DNA of 33,230 nt from Acidobacteriota bacterium (GCA_018969105.1 JAGWYY010000003.1:1-33230), one strand, 5' to 3'; shown: positions 16,140 through 25,107, counted from the stretch's first letter. Numbers and translations: made by a program. The notes: generated from the letters alone by a model not told the origin.

Positions 16140-16145
16140 TACCCT
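16140..16145 (+). promoter_or_regulatory. -10 box TACCCT of methyltransferase gene
   Basis: TACCCT lies 8 nt before GTG 16154; a leaderless start is predicted. Confidence 0.5.
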
Positions 16146-16153
16146 GCCCGGTC

Positions 16154-16837
16154 GTGCATCCCGACGATCCACGCACGGTGTGGGAGGACGTCCCCGCCGG
16201 CCACCTGCACTTGCGCATCAAGCGCCCGCCCTCGGCAGAGGACCTGCTCGACGAGGCGGAGTTCGCCGATGACGAGCGCCTGCCCTACTGGGCCGAGGTG
16301 TGGCCGAGCGGGCGCGTGCTCTGCGGCGTGCTCTCAGAGATGCACCTCGCCGGGCGCAGCGTCATCGAGCTCGGGGCGGGCATCGGAACCGGCGCGATGG
16401 TGGCCGCCATGCGCGGCGCGAGGGCCCTCTCCACCGACTGGTACGAGGCCGCCGTGGACTTCAGCCGCTGGAACGCCCGCAACCTGGACCTCGACATGGA
16501 TGCCTGCGTGATGGACTGGCGCCACCCGCCCGCGGAGGTGCTCGCGCGCGCGCCCTACGACCTGGTGGTGGGCGCGGACATCCTCTACGAGGCCCGCAAC
16601 GGCGAGGCGCTGGGGCTGCTGATCCCCGCCCTGTGCGGCCCAGCGACGGAGGTGATCATCGCCGATCCCCGCAGGCCCGACGCGCGCGCATTCGTCGAGG
16701 GGATGCAGTCCGCCGGGTGGGGGTACGACCGTGAGGACCTTCCAGTGCCCGGGCGAATCGACGAGACCGGGGCGATCGTGCACGTGCACCGGTTCCGGCC
16801 CCCGCCCCTGAAGCACAACGAGCCGGTCGTCATCTAG
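16154..16837 (+). CDS. METTL-type SAM-dependent methyltransferase
   Basis: Class I methyltransferase, 227 aa, resembling the lysine (METTL21/METTL20/Nnt1-like) protein methyltransferases. Seen: LPYWAEVWPSG (43-53), a pre-motif typical of this group; SAM motif I VIELGAGIGTGA (70-81); acidic STDWYE after strand 2; and DLVVGADILYE near 139-149, which corresponds to the (D/E)xxY post-motif II of this family. There is no signal peptide. GTG start 16154 is selected by TACCCT 8 nt upstream; no alternative is better. The tRNA-Asn gene follows, and its promoter overlaps this stop codon. The substrate (protein lysine versus small molecule) cannot be told from sequence. Confidence 0.84.
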   Translation: MHPDDPRTVWEDVPAGHLHLRIKRPPSAEDLLDEAEFADDERLPYWAEVWPSGRVLCGVLSEMHLAGRSVIELGAGIGTGAMVAAMRGARALSTDWYEAAVDFSRWNARNLDLDMDACVMDWRHPPAEVLARAPYDLVVGADILYEARNGEALGLLIPALCGPATEVIIADPRRPDARAFVEGMQSAGWGYDREDLPVPGRIDETGAIVHVHRFRPPPLKHNEPVVI

Positions 16838-16840
16838 ACT
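16835..16840 (+). promoter_or_regulatory. -10 box TAGACT of tRNA-Asn, overlapping a stop codon
   Basis: TAGACT includes the TAG stop of the methyltransferase gene (16835-16837). It sits 13 nt before the mature tRNA 5' end, which would leave a short 5' leader for RNase P. Confidence 0.5.
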
Positions 16841-16853
16841 CCCGGCTCGCCGA

Positions 16854-16925
16854 TCCTCGGTAGCTCAATGGTAGAGCATCCGGCTGTTAACCGGAGGGTT
16901 GTAGGTTCGAGTCCTACCCGAGGAG
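16854..16925 (+). tRNA. tRNA-Asn (anticodon GTT)
   Basis: Complete cloverleaf of 72 nt including the discriminator G. The acceptor stem TCCTCGG/CCGAGGA is perfect. The D arm is GCTC-AATGGTA-GAGC, the anticodon arm TCCGG-CTGTTAA-CCGGA has GTT, the variable loop is GGGTT, and the T arm is GTAGG-TTCGAGT-CCTAC. CCA is not encoded (TTC follows), so it would be added post-transcriptionally. Confidence 0.97.
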
Positions 16926-16948
16926 TTCCCTGCTCAGAGGTGTGTTCT

Positions 16949-16974
16949 TGCCACTGGCAGCGCAGCCGGTGGCA
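16949..16974. terminator. Hairpin downstream of tRNA-Asn
   Basis: A 9-bp stem (16949-16957 with 16966-16974, one T-G wobble) encloses an 8-nt loop. It lies between the tRNA and the convergent OsmC gene and could terminate both. No U-tract. Confidence 0.45.
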
Positions 16975-16994
16975 TGCTCGTGGCGATCGCCGCC

Positions 16995-17495
16995 TTAGGC
17001 GGGCGCGCCCGCCTTCTCCTCCACCGGCACGAAGTCGAGCTCGGTGACGATGTCGATGGCGGCGGCTACCGAGCGGGCGTTCGGGCAGTGGTGCGCGTGG
17101 ATGGAGTTGCAGCGCTCGGCGGCCTCGCGGTGCTCGGGGGCGGCCTTGAGCGTGTAGCGCACGACGATGCGGCGAAGGCGCAGCACGTTGTCGTCGTCCA
17201 CGCCCACCTCGCCGATGGCATCCGCCACCAGGTCGTCGCCGGTCGCGGTGATGCCGCGGGCCTTGAGCGTGCCCCCGAAGGTGCCGATGAGGCAGCCGGC
17301 CACGGAGGCCACGAGGTAGTCGAGGGTTCCGGGGTACTCGGGCACCGTTCCGGGCTCGAAGCCGTAGTGCTCGCCCTGCCAGCCGGGCACGCCGAAGGTC
17401 ACGTCGGTGCCGGTCATCTCGAGCACCGCCTTGCGGATGGGCGCCTGCTCGCGGGTGAGGTGCACGCGCACCTCGTGGACCTGGTCGTCTGCCAT
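16995..17495 (-). CDS. OsmC/Ohr-family protein
   Basis: OsmC-fold protein, 166 aa. The family contains thiol-dependent organic peroxide reductases and uncharacterised members. Seen: the two conserved cysteines, C68 in SVAGCLIGTF and C137 in HHCPNARS, with the preceding beta-rich half (YPGTLDYLVAS) typical of OsmC. ATG 17495 is preferred over the adjoining GTG 17498 because GGAGG lies 4 nt upstream. A minus-strand TATCAT at 17534-17529 gives a leader of about 25 nt. Unlike many OsmC proteins it has long acidic insertions (VGVDDDN). A redox role is likely; the specific substrate is unknown. Confidence 0.86.
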   Translation of the reverse strand: MADDQVHEVRVHLTREQAPIRKAVLEMTGTDVTFGVPGWQGEHYGFEPGTVPEYPGTLDYLVASVAGCLIGTFGGTLKARGITATGDDLVADAIGEVGVDDDNVLRLRRIVVRYTLKAAPEHREAAERCNSIHAHHCPNARSVAAAIDIVTELDFVPVEEKAGAPA

Positions 17496-17528
17496 CACTC
17501 CTCCGATCCGGGGTGGGTCATGGCGGGA

Positions 17529-17534
17529 ATGATA
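17529..17534 (-). promoter_or_regulatory. -10 box TATCAT of osmC-like gene (leadered)
   Basis: Minus-strand TATCAT followed by a short leader with GGAGGAG before the start codon. This is one of the few promoters here with a Shine-Dalgarno leader. Confidence 0.45.
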
Positions 17535-17570
17535 CGGGCCGCGCGGGGCCCGAACCCGGGGCGTGCGCCA

Positions 17571-18437
17571 TCACTCGGCGTAGCGCTCATCCAGCCGGCG
17601 GTGCTCCGGCAGCCCAACTGCATCCGTGATCTCGGTGAACGTCATCAGCCGCGCGGGGTCGGGCCCCGAGCCCGTCGTCGCGAGGGCGTCATATGTGGCG
17701 CGGAGCGCGTGGCCGACGGCCAGGATGCCGCTGATGCCCCACAGCACGACGCGGAAGCCCATCTCACCCAGCTCGGGCGTGGGCACGATGGGGGTCCTCC
17801 CCCCCTCCACCATGTTGGCCACCGGCCGGCACCCCGCGAGCTCGGCGCCGATGCGCGCGAGTTCGTCGCGATCGAGGGGCGCCTCCACGAAGATGGCGTC
17901 GGCCCCGAGGGCGGCGGCGGCCTGCCCGCGCGCGATGGCCTCATCGAGCCCCTCGAGCCCCCGGGCGTCGGTGCGCGCGATGAGGAAGAGGTCGATTCCC
18001 TCCGCGCGCAGGTCGGTGACCGCGCGGATCTTCGCGAGCCACTCCTCCCGCGGCACGATGCTCTTGCCGTCCATGTGCCCGCAGCGCTTGGGCCACTGCT
18101 GGTCCTCGATGATCATCCCGGCGGCCCCGGCGGCGTGCAGCAGGCGCGCCGTGCGCGCCGCGGAGAGGGCGTTGCCGTACCCGGTATCGGCGTCGACGAT
18201 CACCGGCACGCCGGGCACGGCGGCCACGAGGTCGCGGGCGGCATCGGTGATCTCGGTCTGGGTGAGGTAGCCGAAGTCCGGGAGTCCCAGGCGCGAGGCC
18301 GCCACCGAGTAGCCGGACACCACCAGCGCCTCGAAGCCGGCCTGCACGGCGAGCCGTGACGAGAGCCCGTCGTACACGCCCGGCAGCACCACGGGGCCGG
18401 GGCCGTCGGCCAGGGCCCGGAGGCGATCGGCGCTCAC
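17571..18437 (-). CDS. Isocitrate lyase / PEP mutase superfamily enzyme
   Basis: TIM-barrel C-C or C-P bond enzyme, 288 aa, in the methylisocitrate lyase / oxaloacetate decarboxylase / carboxyphosphonoenolpyruvate mutase group. Seen: the substrate loop opening LPGVYDGLSSRLA (18-30), metal ligands D82 and D84 in VDADTGYG, E111-D112 in IIEDQQWPK, and the lyase signature K117-R-C-G-H121 with catalytic-type Cys119. True PEP mutases usually lack this Cys motif, so a lyase activity on a 2- to 4-carbon-branched acid is favoured. GTG 18437 overlaps the upstream stop as GTGA, so translation is probably coupled. It is the last gene of a four-gene operon whose other members are envelope proteins, which is an odd partnership. 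Confidence 0.85.
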   Translation of the reverse strand: MSADRLRALADGPGPVVLPGVYDGLSSRLAVQAGFEALVVSGYSVAASRLGLPDFGYLTQTEITDAARDLVAAVPGVPVIVDADTGYGNALSAARTARLLHAAGAAGMIIEDQQWPKRCGHMDGKSIVPREEWLAKIRAVTDLRAEGIDLFLIARTDARGLEGLDEAIARGQAAAALGADAIFVEAPLDRDELARIGAELAGCRPVANMVEGGRTPIVPTPELGEMGFRVVLWGISGILAVGHALRATYDALATTGSGPDPARLMTFTEITDAVGLPEHRRLDERYAE

Positions 18438-18883
18438 GTGCCGCCCAGCATGGCGTCGTCCTTGCGCCGCAGGTAGCGCAGCACCCACGCGAGGGCAGCG
18501 AGGTAGCCGAGCGTGAGCGCGGCCCCGTTGGTGAACCACGCCACGGGATAGGCCACGAAGTAGGCGGATGCCAGGGCCAGGAGGAACACCGTGCCAAGCG
18601 GGATCACGTGCACCATCTGCCAGCTGTTGAGCGGGATCGGCCGGGGATGCACGCGCATGCGCAGGCCGGTGGTGGCCGCCGCCATGATCGCGTAGCCGCT
18701 GAACGCGCCCAGGAGGAACAGCAGGATGTCCCACGGGCCCGGTGAGTGGCCCTGGAAGTGCACGGCGAGCCCGCCCGACGTGAAGGTGGCCAGCGTGAAG
18801 CCGTACGGGGGCGCCATCTGCACGAGCAGGGCACGCAGGCCCGTGCCGTAGTCATCCTCGGGGGGATCGGCGTGGGTGCTCAC
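18434..18883 (-). CDS. Four-helix membrane protein, unknown function
   Basis: Not recognised; 149 aa. Seen: a short acidic cytosolic-type N-terminus, then hydrophobic segments near 28-43, 52-74, 91-116 and 119-138, with a basic C-terminal tail (RYLRRKDD). The start GTG 18883 overlaps the upstream LytR_C gene stop as GTGA, and its own stop overlaps the next start as GTGA. These overlaps argue for a real gene in a tightly coupled operon. The longer in-frame extension upstream is antisense noise over the LytR_C gene. The context (deacetylase, LytR_C anchor) suggests a cell-envelope role. Confidence 0.8.
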   Translation of the reverse strand: MSTHADPPEDDYGTGLRALLVQMAPPYGFTLATFTSGGLAVHFQGHSPGPWDILLFLLGAFSGYAIMAAATTGLRMRVHPRPIPLNSWQMVHVIPLGTVFLLALASAYFVAYPVAWFTNGAALTLGYLAALAWVLRYLRRKDDAMLGGT

Positions 18884-19614
18884 GGGCCGGCGGCGGTGTC
18901 CTTGCCCACCACCACGACCACGTCGGCGTTGCCGATGGCCTCGCTCGCCACGCCGTCGACCGGCGGGGCGCTGGTGATGCCGAGGTCCTTGGCCACGTTC
19001 TGCGCCACGGCCTGCTTGCCGGGCTTCCACATGACCACGGACGTCGCGAGGTTCTGGTCGTTGGCGTCGCCCACCTGCCCCACGCGGTAGCCGGCGGTCT
19101 CCACCTTGGGCGCCACGCGATCCGCCGCCGCGCCGGTGACGCCGCTGGCGTTCAGCACCGCCACGGTGTACGCCGCGCGATCCTGGATGGCCGGGGGGTC
19201 CTCCGGCACCGACGCATCGGGGTCGGCGCCCAGCGGGCCGTTGGCCGGCTTGGTGATCTGCGCCGTGCCCGCCGTGCCCGATGACGACCCGCCGCCCCGG
19301 ACGAGGAACCACCACCCGGCGAAGCCGCCCACCACGATCACGGCGAGCACCGCGGCGATGATGCCGATGGTGGCGCCGTTGCCCGTGCTGCTGGGCATGG
19401 GCAGCCCCCCTTGCGAGATGCCCTCGCGGCCGGACAGGGCCTGCGTGCGGTCGCTCGCCACAGGCGCCGAGTGGCCGAGCCCGTGCTGCTCGCGCGCCTG
19501 GAGTCCATTGATGACCTGCTGGCGTCGCCAGGCCACGAGCAGCAGGCCCAGTGCCCCGAAGAGGGACACGAACATCACGATTGTCGCGGAGATCATGATC
19601 CAGTCAGACGACAC
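18880..19614 (-). CDS. Membrane-anchored LytR_C-domain protein
   Basis: 244-aa envelope protein. Seen: a first hydrophobic helix at about 7-29, a polar segment, a second helix at about 82-105 (IGIIAAVLAVIVVGGFAGWW), a Gly/Ser/Pro-rich linker, and a C-terminal alpha/beta module at about 150-240 starting VAVLNASGVTGAA and ending ADVVVVVGKD. That module matches the LytR_C / cell-envelope C-terminal domain found at the end of LCP wall-polymer ligases, here without the catalytic LCP domain. GTG 19614 shares its G with the TAG stop of the upstream deacetylase. A role in binding or organising wall polymers is inferred. Confidence 0.82.
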   Translation of the reverse strand: MSSDWIMISATIVMFVSLFGALGLLLVAWRRQQVINGLQAREQHGLGHSAPVASDRTQALSGREGISQGGLPMPSSTGNGATIGIIAAVLAVIVVGGFAGWWFLVRGGGSSSGTAGTAQITKPANGPLGADPDASVPEDPPAIQDRAAYTVAVLNASGVTGAAADRVAPKVETAGYRVGQVGDANDQNLATSVVMWKPGKQAVAQNVAKDLGITSAPPVDGVASEAIGNADVVVVVGKDTAAGP

Positions 19615-20819
19615 TAGGCACCTTCCCCAGGGGCCGGCGGGACGTCACCGCCGGTGACGACGGGCGTCGTCGAGGTGGATCCTGCCGCATCGCCCGGCGT
19701 CGTGGCCGCATTCCGGAACATCGTGGTGAGCGTGACGGCCTTGAGGCCCTTCGCCTTGAGGCCCGCGATCATCGAGGGGAGGGCGTCGGCCGTGGTGCCG
19801 ATCGCGTGCAGCACGACGATGGATCCGTTCTTCGATGCGCTGACGACGCGCTGCGTGAGGGTGGCGGCATCGGGCTTCTGGTAGTCGGATGGGTCGACGT
19901 CCCACAGGACGATCCACCGGTAGCCCAGCTTGCCCGCCGCCTTCTGGATGCCGGGGCTGAGCGCGCCATAGGGCGGCCGGTAGAACGGCACGCTCGCCAC
20001 GCCGATATAGCGATCCGTCGTGGCGTTGTTCGAGAGGTCCGCGGTGGCCTCGGCCTCGCTGCTGGTGGTGCTCGTGCGATGCCCCCAGCCGTGGCTGCAG
20101 AGGCTGATCACCCCGTCGGCCACCGCGGCATGCACCTTCTTGGTGAGCGACTCCGTCCACGTCTTGACGTTGATCCCATTGAGGCAGAAGGTGCCCCCGG
20201 ACTTCGTCTGCCGCAGCACGTCAATGATGCGGGACACCCCCGCGCCATCGAGGCCGTCATCGAACACCAGGGCCACGTAGGGCTTGCTGCTGCTGCCCGA
20301 TCGCACCACCTGCGCCGTGCCGGGCCCGGGATCGGGCGGAAGCAGGATCACGCTCGACCGGGCGGTCCTGCCCGAGTCGTCGCGCACCTCCACGTAGCCG
20401 GGGATCGACCCCGCGCGGGTGGCGCCGGCGATGGCAGCGGGAACGGCGAGCGCCTTCCCGCCCGGCTCCCAGGGTCCGGTCACCGGCGCGGCATCCCTCG
20501 GGGTGGCCACCAGGCGCATCTGCAGCCCGCTGCCACCCGCGGCGGTCACCGCGATGCTGGCGGTCTTCGGTGCCGGCAGTTGCGGCTTGGGCGCGGTGGC
20601 GAACACCTGAAGCGGGGCATCCTGCGCCGTGGCGGGCGCGTCGGACGACCCGCCGCCGGAGTCACGGGATGACCACGCGATGGCGCCCACCACGGCGATG
20701 ACGGCCACGAGAACCAGCAGGAAGGCGTTGCGCCGGCGCTGCCGCAGCTGCCGGGCACGATCCGGCTCGCCGGGGCGGCGGCGACGAGCTGATGAGCGCG
20801 ATGGTCCGCGACTGCTCAC
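19614..20819 (-). CDS. Membrane-anchored polysaccharide deacetylase (NodB fold)
   Basis: Carbohydrate esterase family 4-type protein, 401 aa, predicted to act outside the membrane on N-acetylated wall or surface glycans. Seen: a very Arg-rich cytosolic head (RSSARRRR), a transmembrane helix at about 32-49, and a beta-rich spacer with Ser/Pro content (50-175). The NodB domain follows, with motif 1 FDDG (D187, D188), metal motif SHGWGH (H243, H247), motif 3 RPPYG (281-285), WDVDPSD (D307) and VVLHAIG (H338). All catalytic residues are present. GTG 20819 lies 8 nt after TAGCAT. It is the first gene of the operon with the LytR_C, membrane and lyase genes. Confidence 0.92.
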   Translation of the reverse strand: MSSRGPSRSSARRRRPGEPDRARQLRQRRRNAFLLVLVAVIAVVGAIAWSSRDSGGGSSDAPATAQDAPLQVFATAPKPQLPAPKTASIAVTAAGGSGLQMRLVATPRDAAPVTGPWEPGGKALAVPAAIAGATRAGSIPGYVEVRDDSGRTARSSVILLPPDPGPGTAQVVRSGSSSKPYVALVFDDGLDGAGVSRIIDVLRQTKSGGTFCLNGINVKTWTESLTKKVHAAVADGVISLCSHGWGHRTSTTSSEAEATADLSNNATTDRYIGVASVPFYRPPYGALSPGIQKAAGKLGYRWIVLWDVDPSDYQKPDAATLTQRVVSASKNGSIVVLHAIGTTADALPSMIAGLKAKGLKAVTLTTMFRNAATTPGDAAGSTSTTPVVTGGDVPPAPGEGA

Positions 20820-20827
20820 GGGACCCG

Positions 20828-20833
20828 ATGCTA
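20828..20833 (-). promoter_or_regulatory. -10 box TAGCAT of the deacetylase operon
   Basis: Minus-strand TAGCAT is 8 nt before GTG 20819. It would drive the four-gene transcript down to 17571. Confidence 0.5.
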
Positions 20834-20864
20834 GCCCCACCATCCGGCGGCACGGCACCCCGGG

Positions 20865-20870
20865 TAGGCT
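20865..20870 (+). promoter_or_regulatory. -10 box TAGGCT of hypothetical gene 20878
   Basis: TAGGCT lies 7 nt before ATG 20878; a leaderless transcript is predicted, divergent from the deacetylase operon. Confidence 0.5.
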
Positions 20871-20877
20871 TGGTGAC

Positions 20878-21378
20878 ATGCACGAATGGACAGGCCTTTC
20901 CCGCGGGCGCGCGCTCGCCGTCACCACCGCCCGAGACCCCCGCGAGTTCCCGGTGGGCCTCTTCCACCGCGACCCGGTGCCGCCGCCGAACGTCGGCCCC
21001 GGCGCCTTCATGTGGTTCGCCGACGACGCCGAGGCCGCCGACTTCATGGTGGAGGTCGTGCCGCGGCTGCTGCTCGACCCCGACAGCTGGCCCGACTTCG
21101 ACGAGCTGGTGGCCAGCACGCGCGAGGTGGTGCAGGGCGTGCCCGCCGGTTCGATCGGCCCCATGGACGCCCTGCGCGAGCTCGGCCCCTACTGGGCCTC
21201 GCGCGCGCACTTCGTGTGGTGGGGAACCTTCGACGAGTTCCCTGGCGGGGCCACGGACTTCGGGCGCCTCGTGCGCCTGCAGTACCTGGAGCACATCGAC
21301 GCGCCCGACGGCGAGCGTGACCTGGCCGACGACGAGATCGACGCCTTCATCCACTTCATGCGCGTGTACCCCGACTAG
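20878..21378 (+). CDS. Hypothetical acidic protein, 166 aa
   Basis: Not recognised. Seen: a soluble, acidic, Trp/Phe-rich protein without signal or membrane segments. Notable blocks are LFHRDPVPPPNVGPGAFMWF near 28-47, FVWWGTFDEFPGG near 112-124 and an acidic helical C-terminus (LADDEIDAFIHFMRVYPD). It is coded with the same strong third-position GC bias as its neighbours, which supports a real gene. ATG 20878 is chosen because of TAGGCT 7 nt upstream; the in-frame extension to 20629 is antisense to the deacetylase. It converges with trpA across an 18-nt gap. No function assigned. Confidence 0.78.
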   Translation: MHEWTGLSRGRALAVTTARDPREFPVGLFHRDPVPPPNVGPGAFMWFADDAEAADFMVEVVPRLLLDPDSWPDFDELVASTREVVQGVPAGSIGPMDALRELGPYWASRAHFVWWGTFDEFPGGATDFGRLVRLQYLEHIDAPDGERDLADDEIDAFIHFMRVYPD

Positions 21379-21396
21379 GGGCGCGCAGGCCCTCCG

Positions 21397-22183
21397 CTAC
21401 GAGCGCAGCGCGTCGGCCACGCCGGCGCCGAAGTCATCCACGGCGGCGTCGGCGGCCCGGGCGTCGGGGGCGTCCCCGATGCGCCGGATGATCTCGCTGG
21501 CGATCACCACGCCGTCGGCGAGTTCGCCGATCTGCTCGGCCTGGTCGGGCGTGCGCACGCCGAAGCCCACGACCACCGGCACGGGGATGTGCCTCCGCGC
21601 GCGGTCCACCAGCGCGCGCAGGCGGTCGTCCATGGTCATCTCGCCCCCGGTCACGCCGGTGACGGCGACGAGGTAGACGAACCCCTCGGCGCTCTCGCCG
21701 ATCTCGGCCATGCGCGCGTCGTCGGTGGTGGGGGCAGCGAGGGCGATGAGGGCCACGCCGGCCTCGCGCGCGGCCTCGCGCACTTCGGTGGCCTCGTCCA
21801 CGGGGAGGTCGGGGATGATGATGCCGGCCACGCCCTTGGCGGCGGCGGCGCCGAGGAACTCCGAGGCCCCCTGGGCAATGACGGTGTTGAAGTAGGTCAT
21901 CACCACCACGGGCGGCCCATCGCGGAGGTCGTCGGCGATGTCGAGCACGTCCGACGGCCGCGTGCCGCTGTCGAGCGCCGCCTGGCCTGCCGCCTGGATC
22001 GTCGGACCGTCGGCAAGCGGGTCGGAGAAGGGAATGCCCAACTCGATGATGTCGGCGTGCTTCGCGAGGATCTGCGCGTGCCGCCGGCTGGCGTCGATGT
22101 CCGGGTAGCCGCCCATCACGTAGGGCACGAACAGCGGACGCCCGGCGTCGCGGAACACGCGCTCGAGGCGCGCGGCGCCGGAC

Positions 22184-22191
<8 letters not shown>
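21397..22191 (-). CDS. trpA: Tryptophan synthase alpha chain
   Basis: Alpha subunit of tryptophan synthase, which cleaves indole-3-glycerol phosphate and passes indole to TrpB; 264 aa, full length. Seen: [11 protein letters not shown] near the N-terminus, catalytic Glu in [19 protein letters not shown], catalytic Asp in [12 protein letters not shown], and the phosphate-binding segments VTGVTGG and [13 protein letters not shown] 22191 overlaps the trpB stop by 8 nt, so translation is coupled. It is the last gene of trpFBA. Confidence 0.95.
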
Positions 22192-23367
<1,176 letters not shown>

Positions 23368-23371
<4 letters not shown>

Positions 23372-24012
23372 GCCGCCTCCTCCATTGCCGCCGCGCGGGC
23401 GGCCTCTGCGAACGCCCTCACGCGACCTGCATCCTTGCGCCCCACGACGTCGCCCTCCACCCCGCTGGACACGTCAAGGACGAATGGCCGCACCCGGCGC
23501 ACGGCGTCGCCCACCACCTCGGGGGTGAGCCCGCCGGCGAGCGCGAACGGGCGCTGGGGGCGGCGGCGCTCGAGCAGGGTCCAGTCGGCGCGCACCCCAG
23601 TGCCCCCGTGGGCGCCCGGCACCGCGGCGTCGAACAGCACGAGGTCGCAGTCGATGTGCTCGGCCACGTCGATGGAACCGGCGTCCGCGAGGGGCACCGC
23701 GACCGTCACCGGCACGCCCGCCGCAGCGGCGATGCCGGCGACGTCGTCCACGTCGTGCAGCTGAACCCGCGTGAGGGCACAGGCATCCACCGCGCGCGCG
23801 ATCGCGTCGGGCGCCGGGGCAACGAACACGCCCACGCGCTCCACGCCCGCGGGCACCTCGGCCATCACGGCAACTGCCGCGGCGGGGTTGAGCGCGCGCG
23901 GGCCGTGGGGCGTCATGACGGCGCCGATCGCCCATGCCCCGGCGAGGACGCACGGCTCCACGTCCGCCGGGTGGGTGACCCCGCAGTACTTGATGCGCTG
24001 ATCGGGCAACAC
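23368..24012 (-). CDS. trpF: Phosphoribosylanthranilate isomerase
   Basis: Isomerase of tryptophan biosynthesis, a small (beta/alpha)8 barrel of 214 aa. Seen: the N-terminal catalytic Cys in [13 protein letters not shown] (Cys10), VGVFVAP, VQLHD, LVLFDA, the [10 protein letters not shown] phosphate segment and catalytic Asp in [13 protein letters not shown] 24012 is 7 nt after TACTCT and starts directly at the first strand. The frame continues upstream antisense to corA, which is an artefact. First gene of trpFBA; trpC, trpD and trpE are not in the window. Confidence 0.93.
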
Positions 24013-24019
24013 GTGCTGC

Positions 24020-24025
24020 AGAGTA
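24020..24025 (-). promoter_or_regulatory. -10 box TACTCT of trpFBA
   Basis: Minus-strand TACTCT, 7 nt before GTG 24012. A leaderless trp operon would leave no room for a classical leader-peptide attenuator, and none is seen. Confidence 0.5.
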
Positions 24026-24049
24026 GTCCGCCGGGGTGCCCCGCCGCGA

Positions 24050-24055
24050 TACACT
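24050..24055 (+). promoter_or_regulatory. -10 box TACACT upstream of corA
   Basis: TACACT lies 7 nt before an ATG (24063) that opens a 36-codon frame. corA itself starts at 24106, after GAGGAG at 24091-24096, so the corA mRNA would carry a leader of about 43 nt. Confidence 0.5.
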
Positions 24056-24062
24056 CGCCCGG

Positions 24063-24173
24063 ATGCCCAGCGTGCCGTGCACCACAGCGACGAGGAGACT
24101 CGACGATGGCGAGCCTTCCCAACATCCGTCGCCACGCCAGGCGGACCTCGCCGTCCGCCCTGGTCGCCCCTGA
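24063..24173 (+). CDS. Candidate leaderless upstream ORF overlapping corA
   Basis: A 36-codon frame begins at an ATG placed 7 nt after TACACT, the same geometry as the leaderless genes nearby. It runs out of frame through the corA ribosome site and start codon, ending with TGA at 24171 inside corA. The peptide is Pro/Arg/Asp-rich with no recognisable domain. It may be a regulatory upstream ORF whose translation blocks or couples corA initiation, or merely chance. Confidence 0.3.
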   Translation: MPSVPCTTATRRLDDGEPSQHPSPRQADLAVRPGRP

Positions 24174-25107
24174 GCGCGACCGGCCGGACGTCCAGCGCCT
24201 CGAGGCCCACGGCCTCACCTGGCTGAACATCGAGGAGCCCACGGACGCCGAGACGGCGTGGCTCGCCGAGCACCAGGACTTCCACCCCCTCGATCTCGAG
24301 GACGTCCTCTCGCGCCGTCGCCAGCGGTCGAAGATCGACGAGTACGACGACTACGTGTTCCTCGTGCTGCACTTCCCGCGCTTCGACAAGCGCACGGGGC
24401 GCCTGCAGGCCACCGAGCTCAACGTGTTCATCGGGCCGGGCCTCCTCATCACCATCCCGAAGGAGCCGCTCAAGCCCATCTCGGCGCTGTGGTCGCGCTG
24501 CGAGGCGCGCGAGGATGCGCGCTTCGACTACATGTCGAAGGGCTCGGGATTCCTGCTCTACGAGATCGTCGACCAGATGTTCGACTACTGCTTCCCGATC
24601 CTCGACAAGATCGGCTTCAAGCTCGACACGCTGGAAGACGCCATCTTCGAGGGCCAGAGCAACGAGCTGGTGCGCGATATCTCCAACGTGAAGCAGGAGA
24701 TCATCAACTACCGCAAGATCATCAAGCCGCAGCGCCCCACGCTGCGCATGCTCGAGCGCGCCGTGCAGCGCTACGCGCCCGACGACCTCGAGATCTACTT
24801 CGACGACATCGTCGACAAGAACGAGCGCATCTGGGACTCCCTCGAGAACTACAAGGAGGTGGCCGACGCGCTCGAGGCCACCAACGAGTCGGTCATCACG
24901 CACCGCCTCAACGCGATGCTGGCGCTGCTCACCATCATCTCTGCGGTCATCCTGCCGCTCACGCTGATCACCGGGTTCTACGGCATGAACATCGACGGCC
25001 TGCCGTTCGCGCGCAACGGCATGGCGTCATTCATCATGCTCGTGGTGGTGATGGTGGTGCTCGCCGGCGGCGTGCTCTGGTACTTCCGCAGGCGCAAGTG
25101 GCTGTAG
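24106..25107 (+). CDS. corA: CorA-family divalent cation channel
   Basis: Pentameric inner-membrane Mg2+/Co2+ channel of the CorA family, 333 aa. Seen: a large cytosolic N-terminal domain with FHPLDLEDVLSRRRQRSKIDEYDDYVFLVLHF, long stalk helices (about 160-265), TM1 at about 270-287 (ALLTIISAVILPLTLITGFY) closed by the selectivity motif GMN, then TM2 near 303-323 and a basic tail RRRKWL. ATG 24106 has GAGGAG 9 nt upstream. HIT, phosphohexomutase and ferredoxin genes follow closely on the same strand. Mg2+ supply for the phosphotransfer enzymes is a possible but unproven link. Confidence 0.95.
   Translation: MASLPNIRRHARRTSPSALVAPERDRPDVQRLEAHGLTWLNIEEPTDAETAWLAEHQDFHPLDLEDVLSRRRQRSKIDEYDDYVFLVLHFPRFDKRTGRLQATELNVFIGPGLLITIPKEPLKPISALWSRCEAREDARFDYMSKGSGFLLYEIVDQMFDYCFPILDKIGFKLDTLEDAIFEGQSNELVRDISNVKQEIINYRKIIKPQRPTLRMLERAVQRYAPDDLEIYFDDIVDKNERIWDSLENYKEVADALEATNESVITHRLNAMLALLTIISAVILPLTLITGFYGMNIDGLPFARNGMASFIMLVVVMVVLAGGVLWYFRRRKWL

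Noticed and set aside
16854-16990. tRNA-Asn as a possible phage or island attachment site
   Set aside because: No integrase, no partial tRNA repeat and no compositional change nearby.
24012-24062. Trp leader-peptide attenuator or T-box upstream of trpFBA
   Set aside because: Only about 50 nt lie between trpF and corA-side sequences, with no Trp-rich ORF or T-box motif, and the promoter predicts no leader.
24013-24903. Upstream extension of the trpF frame
   Set aside because: Antisense to corA. The family N-terminus and the -10 box place the start at 24012.
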